From contig CM066997.1 of assembly GCA_033977485.1 (NCBI GenBank), positions 74,804,634-74,868,633 on the forward strand: 64,000 bases of DNA, read 5' to 3'. This DNA is from Hydrangea macrophylla. Lineage: Eukaryota; Streptophyta; Magnoliopsida; Cornales; Hydrangeaceae. Below, one piece after another: positions 50,850-61,977 of this stretch. Made by a program: the position numbers and the translations under genes. Under the pieces are notes generated by a model. That model was not told where the DNA came from, searched no databases, and saw only the letters and a list, made by a program, of their open reading frames with translations. How positions within the stretch are numbered: position 1 is the first letter of the stretch; each line of letters begins with the position of its first letter.

Positions 50850-53791
50850 TGTCACACCCTAATTTTCAGACAATTAAATATTAGTCAAGGGAAAATCCCT
50901 AAACCAATATCCAGTTGTCCGATTATTAGAGTTGATCGCAATAAAACAAACATCACACAGTCTGTACAGGATAAAACTTAACTCCCAAACGCAATATACC
51001 AGTAAAATATCCAATCAATAAGGATCAAAACCTAATGTTCCAAAATCATAATTAATCTCTAAAAAAAAAATCATTTAAACAATATCTGATAAAGTCAAAT
51101 GGCCCACAATGCCAAAATATAAAATATTAAAACTCTCAAATAAAAATTTTAAAAGCTAACAAGGACTTCACACTTCTCCTATTATCAGATGACACGAACT
51201 TCTCACTATCCCTGCAAATTCCGATCGGCTACGCTCCAAAAAGAACGCACCCCCGAGAAAAAACTCAACGGGTTAGTCACATGACTGGTATGAGTTAAAT
51301 AAAACTAATCACACACAATCTTAGGGATCGCTCATAATCCCTTACACCAACACAACAATAATAAATAAAAGATCGGGCAGGAAAGTAGTTTCGCTCACAT
51401 AACGGAACAAGGGGTAGTTTCCCTTTCATGTGACGGCAATATAGTTCCTACCCGAACTAGACTGAATAAATACTTACCCTTCTTAGCTATGGTAGGCCAA
51501 TACCTGCAAACACATTAGTGGGCTTACCATCCTGCATAAATAGATGTTAGTAAAAAAAAAATCAAAAATCATTCTTTAAATGTTATTTAAAAAAATGAAT
51601 TTATCTCCAAGAAGGAGTTGGAATTGGACAAAACTTAAAACATGAAAGATGTTCAGAATTAAATTTCCAAGGGGAGCCAAGCGTTCCCGTTCATTAATTC
51701 TAAACACGTAAGTCAGAAATTAATTATTAAAGTTCAGCTCGTAAACATGCTATATTCAGCAGATTCTACAATTAAATCAAAACCGTATCAAGATGACGTT
51801 TTTATGAAAAGTGTAAAACACGAAAGTCGCTCGGATTGTCGTTTTACTTCAGGTTACGCGAAATGACCCTCAATTGTGAAATTAAGTCACCAAATTATCT
51901 AATTTACTAATCTGATCCTATTTATTATTAGTTCACAATGTTCCCAAAGATATTACGGTACACATACAAGACTACATATAAACTAACGCATACCACATAA
52001 GTTGTTTGATATGACAAGGATTCGACTACAACAAAATATAACGAACTACATTACAACGTATAACCGCAATTTAAGCACTACATGTGTTTTAGTTAATTAA
52101 ACCTTATGTTCACCACTTCGGCTACCCATCCATGGTTCAGCCTACACACATATCCCATGTGTCTCCTAACGTAATACTAACTCCCACTCCGGTCCCAACT
52201 CCCATGGAGTATCACTGGGATTTGAGTCAACACCGAAAGGCTAGTACTTACGTTTTTTATGTCAATAAACAATGTCTAAATACACATGAAATAGACCAAC
52301 AAGCAGGGCATTGGGCTTAAAAATGAAGAGTCGGGTCATCCACGTAGTAGCCGTCTAATCACACAAGACGGGTCATCCACGAAGTTGCCGCCTAGACTCA
52401 TAAGGAGCAGTGGTGAACATTCAAGGATTTCCTATTATTAATTTCTATAAAAAAGAATCTTCACACATATGGTCTCACATTCACAAGTTTATGAAACCCA
52501 ACATTAGATGAGAATGCTTACATCTCAACGAAATTTCACGTTCTATCACAATAACGAACACGAGTTTATCCCGACACATAAATCAATTTAGACATCCAAT
52601 ACGTTTTTAATCATATAAAAACTGCTACTGAAATTTAAATCTACAGCCCAAACGGTGCAGAATCAGGGAAAACTCAAAATACGAAAAGTGTGCAGAATCG
52701 CATTTTACACAGGTCACGCCGATAGAATGTTAAAATTCAAAGTCACGATTGCACAATATTTTTCGGAAGTTTTCAGCAATTGTTAAAATAATAAAAATGA
52801 ATTTTTACATATCTTTTCGATATTTATCAAGGGTATTCCACGTATGTGTTCGTCAAACTATCTATACGCATAACAATCACTAATATACCAAAGTCGTGAT
52901 CACAAGGTCACCAAAAAAAATATCTAAGTTAATTCGAAAACAACAATATTGTGCATCCAATACAAAATTGAATTCCAACAATTAACTTAAACGTATAAAT
53001 ATTTGGTTTAATCGCATATACATATATATATATATACGTGTATATATATACACTGATACACCCATTTAACTCACCTAGGTCGCGATTAAGCACTTGAAAA
53101 AAATGGTGTTGAACAGACTATGAATGTGATTCCGGATCCGAATACCCCGCGCCCTACCCTTCCTTCCTTTCTTCTTCTTCTTCTTCTACTTCTTCTTCTT
53201 CTTCTCTCTCTCCCTCTCTCTCTTGCTCTCTCTCTCTCTCTGCTTAGAAGTGTTTTGGGGGATAGGGTTTATTTTTTTCTCCTAAAGGTGGATATATATA
53301 ACTCTTAATGATGTAATTAAAGTAATTCCCGAGTTTAGGCTTGTGGGCTCCCAAAAGACACACATATGACCCCGAAATGCATTTCAAAATACTTAAACAA
53401 CTAGTCCAAAGGGTACCCATACCCCGGGCACTTAATTCTCATGTTAAATTCACTAATTAACTTACTTATGGGCCTCGAAACAGTATGTGAAACTAAACTA
53501 TTATTCTACAGAAATTGTAACTTGGTCATACAAATAATCTATCATATAATTTAATTAAAGCTCGAAATCTCTTGTCATGATAATAATGAAACATTAGAAA
53601 TTTGAATACAAAAACAACCGGAGAAATGTTACTGGTATTACTAATAATTTAAATATGCTTACTAGCAAAATTTAATTCACGGGTTCTCCAAACTTAAAAT
53701 TTTTAGACACGTGTCTTACCTAGGCATACCCATATAATATTGCTAACTAAAAATAATTATTTACACACTTAGAAATTTTAGGGTTGTTACA
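50850..53791 (-). repeat. E2 5' LTR (2942 bp)
   Basis: TGTCACACCC to GGGTTGTTACA. Uninterrupted partner of the split left LTR. Contains TATATA-rich DNA (53012-53052) and a shorter TCT/CT microsatellite (53172-53242). Confidence 0.85.
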
Positions 53792-53796
53792 GTGAT

Positions 53797-53984
53797 GCAG
53801 TATGAAAACGTGAATGTGCAAATGTTGGAGGAATCATCCTCAAGGGTTCTAGATACAGAACCTGATGCAAGGGTTGCGATGACTCTTTCTCACATATAGA
53901 AATATTTTTTTACACAAATCTCTCCTATTTGATTCATGTTTCTTAATGAAGAGGGTTCTAGATGAGTCTTATTCTCAACCGGCC
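53797..53984. other. E1 internal sequence resumes
   Basis: Non-coding continuation of E1 after the E2 insertion. Nothing recognised. Confidence 0.5.
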
Positions 53985-54695
53985 TTAACTTAATTCTAGA
54001 CATGATATGATCTTAAACTTGACCTATTCTTATATTTGGGCGCGGTCATAAACTCGACCTATGATCTTAAACTTGGCATGATCTTAAACTCGATCTAAAA
54101 CTTGACATGATCTTAAACACGATATAAAACTCGACATAATCTTAAACTCGATCTAAAACATGATCTTAAACTCGATCTAAAACATGATCTTAAACTCGAT
54201 CTAAAAGTTGACATGATCATAAACTCAATCTAAAACTCGACATGATCTTAAACTCGATCTAAAATTCGACATGTTCTTAAACTCGATCTAAACATGACAT
54301 GATCTTAAACTTGATCTAAAACATGATCTTAAACTCGATCTATGATCTTAAATTCGATCTAATCTTAAACTCGATTCTATCTTAAACTTGACCTGATCTT
54401 TAACTTGATCTAAAACTTGACATAATCTTAAACCCGATATAAAACTTGACACGATCTTAAACTCAATTCTGTCTTAAATTTGACCTAACCTTAAACTCGA
54501 TTCTGTCTTAAAACTGACTTGATCTTAAACTCGATCTAATCTTAAACTTGACCTGATCTTAAACTCGATTCTTTCTTATACTTGACGTGATCATAAACTC
54601 GATTCTATCTTAAACTTGACTTGATCTTAAACTCGATTATGTTTTAAACTTGACCTGATCTTAAACTTGATCTAATCTTAAACTCGATACCTGAG
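53985..54695. repeat. Degenerate minisatellite of GATCTTAAACTCGATCTAAA units
   Basis: About 700 bp made of GATCTTAAACTCGATCT, AAAACTTGACAT and AAAACATGATCTTAAACT modules in irregular order, with many GATC sites. It lies in the E1 interior and has no coding potential. Confidence 0.8.
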
Positions 54696-54699
54696 AGTC

Positions 54700-55080
54700 C
54701 TAACCACTTAGACGATTGATGAAAGTCCTCTGTTGTGGAGGTTGCTGATGTAGAGTCCTTCTACTGGGGACGATTGTTGATGTAGAGTCCTTCTGCTTGG
54801 GATAAATCTTCTGAAACAAGTCACTCGGAGACAAATCTTCTATTCTTCTGAAACAGGTCCTTCTTCGGGGGATAAATCTTCTGAAATAGGTCTAGAGGCA
54901 AATCCTCTGAAACAGGTCTCTCTGTTGGAGACAAATCTTCTATTCTTCTAAAATAGTTCCTTCTTCTAGACAAATCTTTTGTTCTTCTAAAACAGGTCCT
55001 TTTGTTGGGGATAAATCTTTTGTCCTGGCACATAAATTCTGAGAGATACACAGATTCTGAGAGATAACCTTTATCTGGAG
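54700..55080. repeat. Degenerate AAATCTTCTGAAACAGGTC repeat region
   Basis: Irregular repeats of GGACAAATCTTCT, GAAACAGGTCCTTCT and GGGGATAAATCTTCTG. The 87-codon minus frame here (54821-55084) mirrors the repeat and is not a gene. Confidence 0.7.
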
Positions 55081-55953
55081 GCAACCATATTACATGATTC
55101 TAGCAATTCTGGTGTACAAATTTATGAGAGATACCCTATATCTGGAGGCAACAGGAAGTCTAAAATTTCTCTGCTTGGGGAGGTATCTGAGACTTCTGAG
55201 AGGTGAGCACATATTCTGGAGGCCCTGCTCATTCAATATGAGACTCACATCGGTGCTTCGACCAGACCAGCTAATGTACGTTGGGTTCATTCTGACCTGT
55301 TCTGAATATCTTGACCCCGGTTTGAAAATCATGCCTTCTGATTCATCTTCTGTAAACCCTTTCTGGATGTAATTCTCAAGCGCTAGTAGACCCAAATGAC
55401 CATTTTCCAAGACAACACAAAATCAACCCAAAATAATGGGAGTTCGCTACAAATCATTATTTCTCGGTTATTTCAAGCTGTGGTGCCCTCGATTCTTAAT
55501 GTCTAGGGATTTTTCTTTAACTCTGAACGGCTTCTACTAAAATTCAAATTCCCATGGGTCCTTTAGACTAATTCCAACAAGTTTTGAGCACTCTTAAGGC
55601 ATATATATCAAGATTGGACCAATCCAGGGTCAAAAATAAAGTTCCTGTATCATAATTCTGATTCACAATTGATAGGTACTCAAAAGACTTGATGACCTTG
55701 ACCAATTCTGGTAGATATTCATACAAGGTACTCTGATCTATTTCAACAATGGCTCAATTCATCATCCAAGGCTGGTATTTTGATTAACATTTTTTCATTA
55801 ACGACTCGACACCTCATCTTGACTAGGATTAACTGATGCAATAACAATGTTTGGAACTTCTTCTTGTTTCCACCTTTGGATGCTCTTAAAGTTTTTTTTT
55901 TTAAAATTTATTGTAGATCACTCTGGACCCATGACACAAGAATTTTTCTGTGT
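55081..55953. other. E1 internal, no clear gene
   Basis: The 106-codon minus frame at 55090-55410 and the overlapping plus frame have no recognisable motif. The rest is AT-rich. Confidence 0.35.
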
Positions 55954-56584
55954 GCGCTTGTGTGCAATACCCAAGTGTAGGTAATCGTGCAAGTAGTAAT
56001 CTAGTTAAGTCCAGGTCGATCCCACAGGGAAGATGGTAAACTAAATACTTAGATTAATCTCAAAAAGGGAAAATAAAATTCAATTTTTTAAAGAAATGTA
56101 GAACACAAAGTCCCACAATTTATCAACTACTAAAAATAATTAAACTAAAATAAGCTAATTGCCAACTAATTAATTAAAGTGATAATTTAAAATGTGTTTT
56201 TCTTAATTAAAAAGGAATGTTGGGATTACACGAATCCACCGCGACCTAGCCATCTACCATGCAGTTGCATTGAAGCTCAATGGAGTACGTCCTCAACAGT
56301 ATTCAGTATTTCTCTTAGAATAAAGAATCCATAGCCCTTTCATGTCCAGGACTATATCATTACACTGGAGTTTGAAATACACAAAAGCGGTTTAAATCAA
56401 TAGTTAAGACTCTCACCTACAATGGTATTAGCATTGAGGGTGGTTTGCAAAAGTTATTGAAGAAAAATGCCTCAAGGCTTAAAATTCACAGACTGTTTTG
56501 ACAAACTGAGCGTTTGGGGACAGTTTGATAACAATCTAGTAAAACAGAAAGTCTAGGAATACTGTATAGAAGGTCCTCAAGAAA

Positions 56585-56715
56585 AAGGGTGTTCGATCGA
56601 TCGACGCGCTTTCGATCGATCGAACTACCTCATCTCTCGATCGATCGAACTGTCTTCGATCGGTCGACTGTGTCTCTGGTCCGATCGATCGAACTACCAC
56701 GATCGATCGAACACA
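56585..56715. repeat. TTCGATCGATCGAAC array, six copies
   Basis: Palindromic 14-15-base words (some with one change) separated by about 8-15 bases of variable sequence. Confidence 0.85.
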
Positions 56716-57205
56716 GGGATTATTCTGCTGCATGGCAGAGGTCTGAGATCATGGTTTCATCGTGATCTCCCAACCCGGGGTCTACTCAGACATCGTCTGG
56801 AGTGTCACAGATTTATTATTAACGTAAAAATTCATTAAGGTTGTGTTTGGATGAGGTTTAAACATGCAATCAATGAAAATCTATGATTTATCAACTACCA
56901 ACATGTAAAACGATGATCTATGCAGATTTAAACTATGTAAACTACTGGAAGAATGCAAACAAAAATAATATATCAAAACCTGGAACGAACGAGCTATTAA
57001 TAACCTTTAAACTTCACTTGAATTCAATATTCAATCACCAAAACCTACAAAAATCAAAGTAGAACACTCTCTCTATGTAAAAACTGATAAAATGTAAAGT
57101 GGGCGTCCTTATGGATGTCTACAATATGAGTATAAATAGAAGAAACCTAATGCTAGGGTTCCCCATACATTCTGCTGCGTGCGCGTAAAAATCTGATAAA
57201 AGGCA

Positions 57206-57318
57206 TGTTCGATCGATCGAACGTTTCTCGATCGATTGAACTCTTGAGAATTTCGATCGCTTGAACTTATCTCGATCGATCGAACCTTCGATCGATCGAA
57301 TGGTCTTCAATCGCTCGA
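57206..57318. repeat. Second TTCGATCGATCGAAC array, six copies
   Basis: Same words as at 56585-56715, with changes such as GATCGCTTGAAC and GATCGATTGAAC. Degenerate relatives occur in the copia LTR and leader (9240-9355, 9895-9995). Confidence 0.85.
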
Positions 57319-57954
57319 ACTCTACATTTCAGCTTTTACATATCTTCTTTAGAATTCAGCATTTCCCTTCATCGTTATCTTTCTATTCTTCACACAGCAA
57401 CTGCAGTCTGCACAAATTACAGCTAAAAATGCACAACTTATCATAGTTTAATCAATATGTTCATAAACTAGCATTGTAATTCAAATTGCAGATAAATGGA
57501 GGAATTGTAAACTAAATCCATACTTTTTCTTCTTTTAGTGCGGTTGTATTTTACAAATACTCCCGCTTGTCAACCCACACATTCGAGATCACGACAGACT
57601 AGATGACAATAGACTAAACCACGACAGACGTTGACACAGGAAGATAACACTCTTGACACTAAAATAGAAGTTTGGAGGAGACAACTCAATTTTCCATGAT
57701 TTAATGTGCATTTGTCATGTTTGACATAACTGTTTGCTTTTTATGTGCACTTATCATCTTAGTGTAATAATACTCAGTTGATAAAGTAATGCCTTGAAAA
57801 ATACTCTGTATGGATCTCAATCAATCCTTTGCTTTTTCTGAAATGTGCTTTGAATTAGCGCCTTAGCTTATAGAATAAGAGACAATTCATTTCAAATGTT
57901 TTCAAAGATATACTTGATGGCTCAGGATTAGCTTATGATGTGGAAGGGAGTACA

Positions 57955-58085
57955 GGCAAATGATGTTTGCCCCTAATTGATGAGGATAAATGAAAGCTTG
58001 GGCAAACGCAAACGCAGTTTACCCTTAGTGTGGCAATGATATCTTGAGGTTCTGGGTAAACTTGAAAGCTTTGCCCCTAGTTTGT
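57955..58085. repeat. Three GGCAAA/TTTGCC hairpins, E1 copies
   Basis: GGCAAATGATGTTTGCC, GGGCAAAC ... GTTTACCC and GGGTAAAC ... GCTTTGCCC, each followed by CCTAGT- or CTTAGT-like sequence, as in the E3 set at 35633-35769. Confidence 0.65.
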
Positions 58086-58116
58086 AAGGTTCAGGGACGG
58101 AGAGCCAGAAAAACTC

Positions 58117-58265
58117 GCCTACTTATCCCCAAGTGGGAATCAGGTCCAAAGTAGTTCGATTGAGGCTTGAAGGAAGGTATTTAAAGTAAGGCTGAGATTT
58201 CAAGGGCAGTGACCAAATCGAGTAGGTTGCCTACGTATCCCCAAGTAGGAATCAGGTCAAGCATA
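58117..58265. repeat. Two CTACG-type hairpins, E1 copies
   Basis: The first has outer arms CTACTT (58119-58124) and AAGTAG (58149-58154), a compensated version of CTACGT/ACGTAG. Its inner arms are TCCCC and GGGA. The second has CTACGT at 58231-58236 but a decayed right arm GCATAA. Confidence 0.75.
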
Positions 58266-58379
58266 ATTCCTCGAAGGCTGGCGGTTTTAAAAGATCAAGG
58301 ATTCAAGAGTTGGGGGCTTTCTAAGATAGATTTTCTAAAGCAGGTCACTTATGGTAGCGTTGAAAGAAATTAAACTCTC

Positions 58380-59500
58380 TCTCCTTTTTCTTTTCTTTTC
58401 TTTTTCTTTTCTCTTTTGTGTTTTTGACGGTTGATTCCTTTTCACCTTTTCACTAGCCACCCAATTTCACATCTCTCATCATACATACATAATACATGTT
58501 TTTGAATCAAGATTAGCCCTTCAAATCTTTTAGGATTATTCAAAGAGATTATAATTCAAAGCTTTGGGACAATTCATGTTCCCGATTTCTCGATCTTCTT
58601 CATTTTCCTTCCTCTTCTTCTCTTTTATTTTCTTTTCTCTCTAAAGTTTTGACTGGCTAGGATCAAGTTCTTGAAAATAACATGCAAAATTTTCTTTTCT
58701 TTTCATGCCCTAACTTTTTTCTAAGCGCCCTTTTGGGTTTTCATCCTAGCGAGCTTCTTCTTTTTCTTTTTTTTTTCTTTTCTTTTTATGCTCTAACTTT
58801 TGCCTAGGCTCCCTTTTGGGTTTTCATCCTAGCGAGCTTCTTTTTTCTTTTTTTTCTTTTTTTTTTCTTTTTTTTTTCCTAAGAAATAGTTTATTTTAAA
58901 TGTTTGGCTACCATCAAGGACAAAGTGTACATGGCTTGCAAGTTAGAAAGGTTCGAATGGCTCATTTTTCTGGGCTCAAGATTTTGAAATGGGAAGATCA
59001 GGGGTTTAAGCTAGTCTTGAGTTACTATCAAGCATATCTTTTCAAGATTTAAGCAAAAGCATCTCAAGATTCTTAAAGTAAGACCAATCAGTTCTTAGCT
59101 TTCTTCAGCGTTAGCGTAAAATCAACTTTGATCCTTTCAGGATTCTTTTGAATGCACAAAATTATCTATAGTGTATTTTTCATAATAATTAGAGAAATGC
59201 CACTTTTTAGCTTAGAGATTCATTCATTCATGACAAGGCACATTAGATCAAGAAAATGAAGATTTTATTTCGTTACTAGAAAGAGAAGGATTAAAGTACT
59301 CGACATAAACTCAAACACAACTTTGTCGATAGACAGACTTGACGACGAGACTTAAATTCTAAAGCATAAACCAGACTGGATTCAGTTTGACTGGAACTCA
59401 AGTGGAGCATCACTGTGATGGCTTCTTTTTCTTGAGCATCCATTTGGCTTCAACAAGTAGCTGTTTTCAAACATCATCATTCAATCATTCTCTCTATAAT
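58380..59500. other. E1 spacer with two CCTAGCGA units and pyrimidine tracts
   Basis: CCCTTTTGGGTTTTCATCCT-AGCGAGCTTC occurs twice (about 58727 and 58811), each followed by a T/C-rich tract, as in E3 at 35845-36004. No gene is present before the ORF that begins at 59508. Confidence 0.6.
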
Positions 59501-59507
59501 GCCCTTT

Positions 59508-60611
59508 TTAATGTACCTGCTGAATCTGGCTCTGCCTTTCAATTGCCCTTTGGATCTCCATATAATACTCAACTGTTACTTGGATGGAGCTAGGAATCCG
59601 TGGAAAAGGTGCCGCAATCCGCTCATGCCATGCAGTGGTGAAAGCAGTAATCGATGAAGTTCGCAGAATTGAATCTCTCATAACCCCAATAGCATTCTCA
59701 GAAGTATCCTGTCTACAGCCATATTGCCTGGCTACTCTGTATGGGATAGAAAAAGTGGTAGCATGTAAACCAAGAAGCCATATCCTGCTTTGCCCTAGAA
59801 ATCTAACAGTAACTGAACAGTGATCCCAACGGGCACAAACCCAATGGACGTCCTCAATGGTGAGACCGCTTAGCCAAACGAACCAAACCTCAGAGTTGCT
59901 GAAAAACCTTTGTACCTGCCTCTGATCCAAGGAAGGGATTCTACAAAGATCGCGAGGATATACTAATAAACTGAGTCGCTCAAGAAGCCAAGTCTGCAGC
60001 ACTAAAGGGGCACCAGAAAGGAGTACTGTCCCATTAGCATGTGCTTGATCTAAACCCATTAGAGTTCCTGCTAGAACCAACATCATGGGGTTTTGCCTAG
60101 AACTGAGCCCACAAGCAACTAGTATGAGGGTATGTGATGAAGTGGAAAACAAGAAGTGTAAAATCATAGCCAATGTCAAGGCACCCCATCCAGATATGAA
60201 ATGATCGAAATGTCCTCCCATGGCAGTACAATAGCGAGTGAATAAGTGGGGAAAATCAATATCCTGATCAGAAATCATAGATCGTGCAATAGAAGGAGAA
60301 CAACTGAGGAGTGATGATAAGCTCTTTACATATCCAGCCTGAATGGTGGGAAGGATTAGATCGGAGTAAGGGCTGAAATCGAGGATGGCACTGAATTCTT
60401 CAAATAGTGGTGAGATCTCTTGATGTCCGAACCGAAATACATGAAATTCTGGATCCCAACATCGAATGGCGGCACGCATAATATCTTCTTCAAATTTCAC
60501 ATTTCTTAGCTGAAAGAGTGTACCAAGGCCAAAATATCTGAAATGCAGATGATCAATACCGGTGACCTCATCCATCCATGAGAAAAGAGTTTCAGGATTA
60601 AGAGGAGCCAT
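59508..60611 (-). CDS. Retroelement extra ORF (DUF7745-like), sense in E1
   Basis: Intact 367-residue ORF, function unknown, homologous to the E3 ORF at 34356-35354. Shared blocks: RAAIRCWDP (46-54), PLFEEFSAILDF (68-79), SDLILP (83-88), LHFLFSTSS (151-159), NPMMLVLAGTLMGLD (174-188), GTVLLSGAPLVLQTWLLERL (194-213) and RVARQYG. About one-third of residues agree by eye, and it has a longer C-terminal tail ending AIERQSQIQQVH. The ATG at 60611 is the first in frame and aligns with the E3 start. It is the only gene of E1, about 1.35 kb downstream of the PBS on the element's sense strand. An intact frame in an element old enough to hold several insertions is notable. Confidence 0.85.
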   Translation of the reverse strand: MAPLNPETLFSWMDEVTGIDHLHFRYFGLGTLFQLRNVKFEEDIMRAAIRCWDPEFHVFRFGHQEISPLFEEFSAILDFSPYSDLILPTIQAGYVKSLSSLLSCSPSIARSMISDQDIDFPHLFTRYCTAMGGHFDHFISGWGALTLAMILHFLFSTSSHTLILVACGLSSRQNPMMLVLAGTLMGLDQAHANGTVLLSGAPLVLQTWLLERLSLLVYPRDLCRIPSLDQRQVQRFFSNSEVWFVWLSGLTIEDVHWVCARWDHCSVTVRFLGQSRIWLLGLHATTFSIPYRVARQYGCRQDTSENAIGVMRDSILRTSSITAFTTAWHERIAAPFPRIPSSIQVTVEYYMEIQRAIERQSQIQQVH

Positions 60612-61956
60612 CTGTCTGCAACTTTACTTATTTCTCTCTCTCTGATTCAAGGAGTTCAATCCTTTGGTCCCCACCTTCTTTTCTGGTTTATTAGGGATTT
60701 TCAAATAATCAGGTATCTTTATTGCAAAAGAATTTTTCAAAGAATGATATTTTACAAAAAGTGGATTGCAAATCAAAACATTTTTCAAAATTTAAGAAAT
60801 CAAGTTCTGAAATTCTGAGGAAAACAATTATTTTGTTTTTCGAAAGTATATTAGAGGTGTTGCACTCGTGAGTCGTATATGCAATGCTCGTGTAGTGCAT
60901 GCAATGCAGATGAAATGCAATCTAATCTAAATGCAATGCACCTGAATCTAGCTTAGACCTAGCATATCAGCACATAAACACATAAGATTCCTTGAGTATG
61001 CTAATTACCCTACTAATCCAATCATTATCCAAGGATTTTTAGCTTTGAAATTCTTGATGGCTCAGGTTTACAAAATTGAATTTTTTCATAAAAATCTTGA
61101 AAGAGAGGGGGAGATCTGTAAATCTCAAAAATATTTTTGAACCATCAATGCTTGTGGTGTGAAATCATGATTCTTGAAAATTAAGATAGGAAATTTTGAA
61201 ATTCTAAAATCTGAAATTGAATCATCATGATTTTTTTTTTTTAAATTTGAAAACCAAAGTAGAAATTTGAAATCTTCTAAAATCTGAGAGGCGGTTTTTT
61301 GAATCATCAAAATAGAAATTTTGAGATTCTCTAAAATCTAGGAGAATTTTTGGAAGGATTTTGTGAAAGGAATTTCAAAGCAAATTTTCAAAAGGGATAT
61401 TCCCGAAATTTTTCAAAAGACTTGGGTTTTTCAAGGAAGTGCTTGTATTTCCAAAATTTTCAAAATTGTCCTTGGATGATGATCGGATGTTTGGATAATG
61501 ACCATAATACTATAGAGGAATCTATCATACAAGGTTTGATGATGCCTTCGCATACACGTCCTCATCATCCTCATAATCCTTTACGGGCAAGTCCAAATAA
61601 TTCATCACATTTTTCTAAACAAAGATGAAAATCAAGATCCTAATTGAAGGGTTCTGTAGAAACTATATGCAAAGGCCAGGTTTTAGTCTTATAAAGGGTC
61701 CATTAGCAAGCAAAGGGCTCTATATACCGCAAGCGGTACAAGGCTAACGGTGACCACATGCTACCAAAACTCTTGACAAATGGAGAAAACAAGGCCCTCC
61801 ACCCACAAGGCAATGGGTCTTAAGAAGTCGCGGTGAAAGAACAATGCAAGTGCAAATGCAGGCAAAAATAACACGATTATCAAATTAATAACAAGGATAT
61901 TCTTTTGCTCAAGTCAAACCCTCGAAGAATAAGAAACTATCAGTTTCATGTTCAAG
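60612..61956. other. E1 5' leader
   Basis: About 1.35 kb of non-coding leader between PBS and ORF, rich in GAAATTTT/AAATTTTG-like words (60720-61480). Directly upstream of the start codon the sense strand has GAGAGAGAGAAATAAG and GTTGCAG, a possible splice acceptor. Confidence 0.5.
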
Positions 61957-61974
61957 TCCCTAGCGTAGTCGCCA
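61957..61974 (-). other. E1 primer-binding site
   Basis: Minus-strand TGGCGACTACGCTAGGGA is three bases inside the LTR. It differs from the E3 PBS (TGGCGACTCTGCTGGGGA) at three positions, two of them adjacent. Confidence 0.7.
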
Positions 61975-61977
61975 GAT

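Larger units (their letters stand above)
25613..53791 (-). mobile_element. E2: coding-free LTR element (LARD type), split by E3
   Basis: The left (3') LTR is 25613-26742 plus 47845-49656. The internal region is 49657-50849. The right (5') LTR is 50850-53791 (2942 bp). The PBS (50835-50846) is of initiator tRNA-Met type and the PPT lies at 49657-49676, so the element is on the minus strand. The flanks CTGAT (25608-25612) and GTGAT (53792-53796) are a duplication with one mismatch. The internal 1.2 kb holds no recognisable gag-pol. Long LTRs with a short non-coding interior define large retrotransposon derivatives. The ends and PBS suggest chromovirus (Tekay/Del-like) helpers, by inference. Confidence 0.8.
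55954..57758 (-). repeat. LTR-like insertion in E1 with two TTCGATCGATCGAAC arrays
   Basis: The plus strand starts TGTGTGCGCTTGTGTGCAAT and ends GTGCACTTATCA. On the minus strand this gives TGATAAGTGCAC ... ACTTGGGTATTGCACACA, typical LTR ends. GGTCGATCCCACAGGGA (56014-56031) also occurs in many plant LTRs. No PBS, PPT or coding region was found, so it is probably a solo LTR. I could not find a clean target duplication, so the edges are approximate. Confidence 0.5.

Noticed and set aside
56585..57318. CRISPR-like look of regularly spaced TTCGATCGATCGAAC words
   Set aside because: The spacers are too short and irregular, the context is plant retroelements, and no cas-like gene is present.
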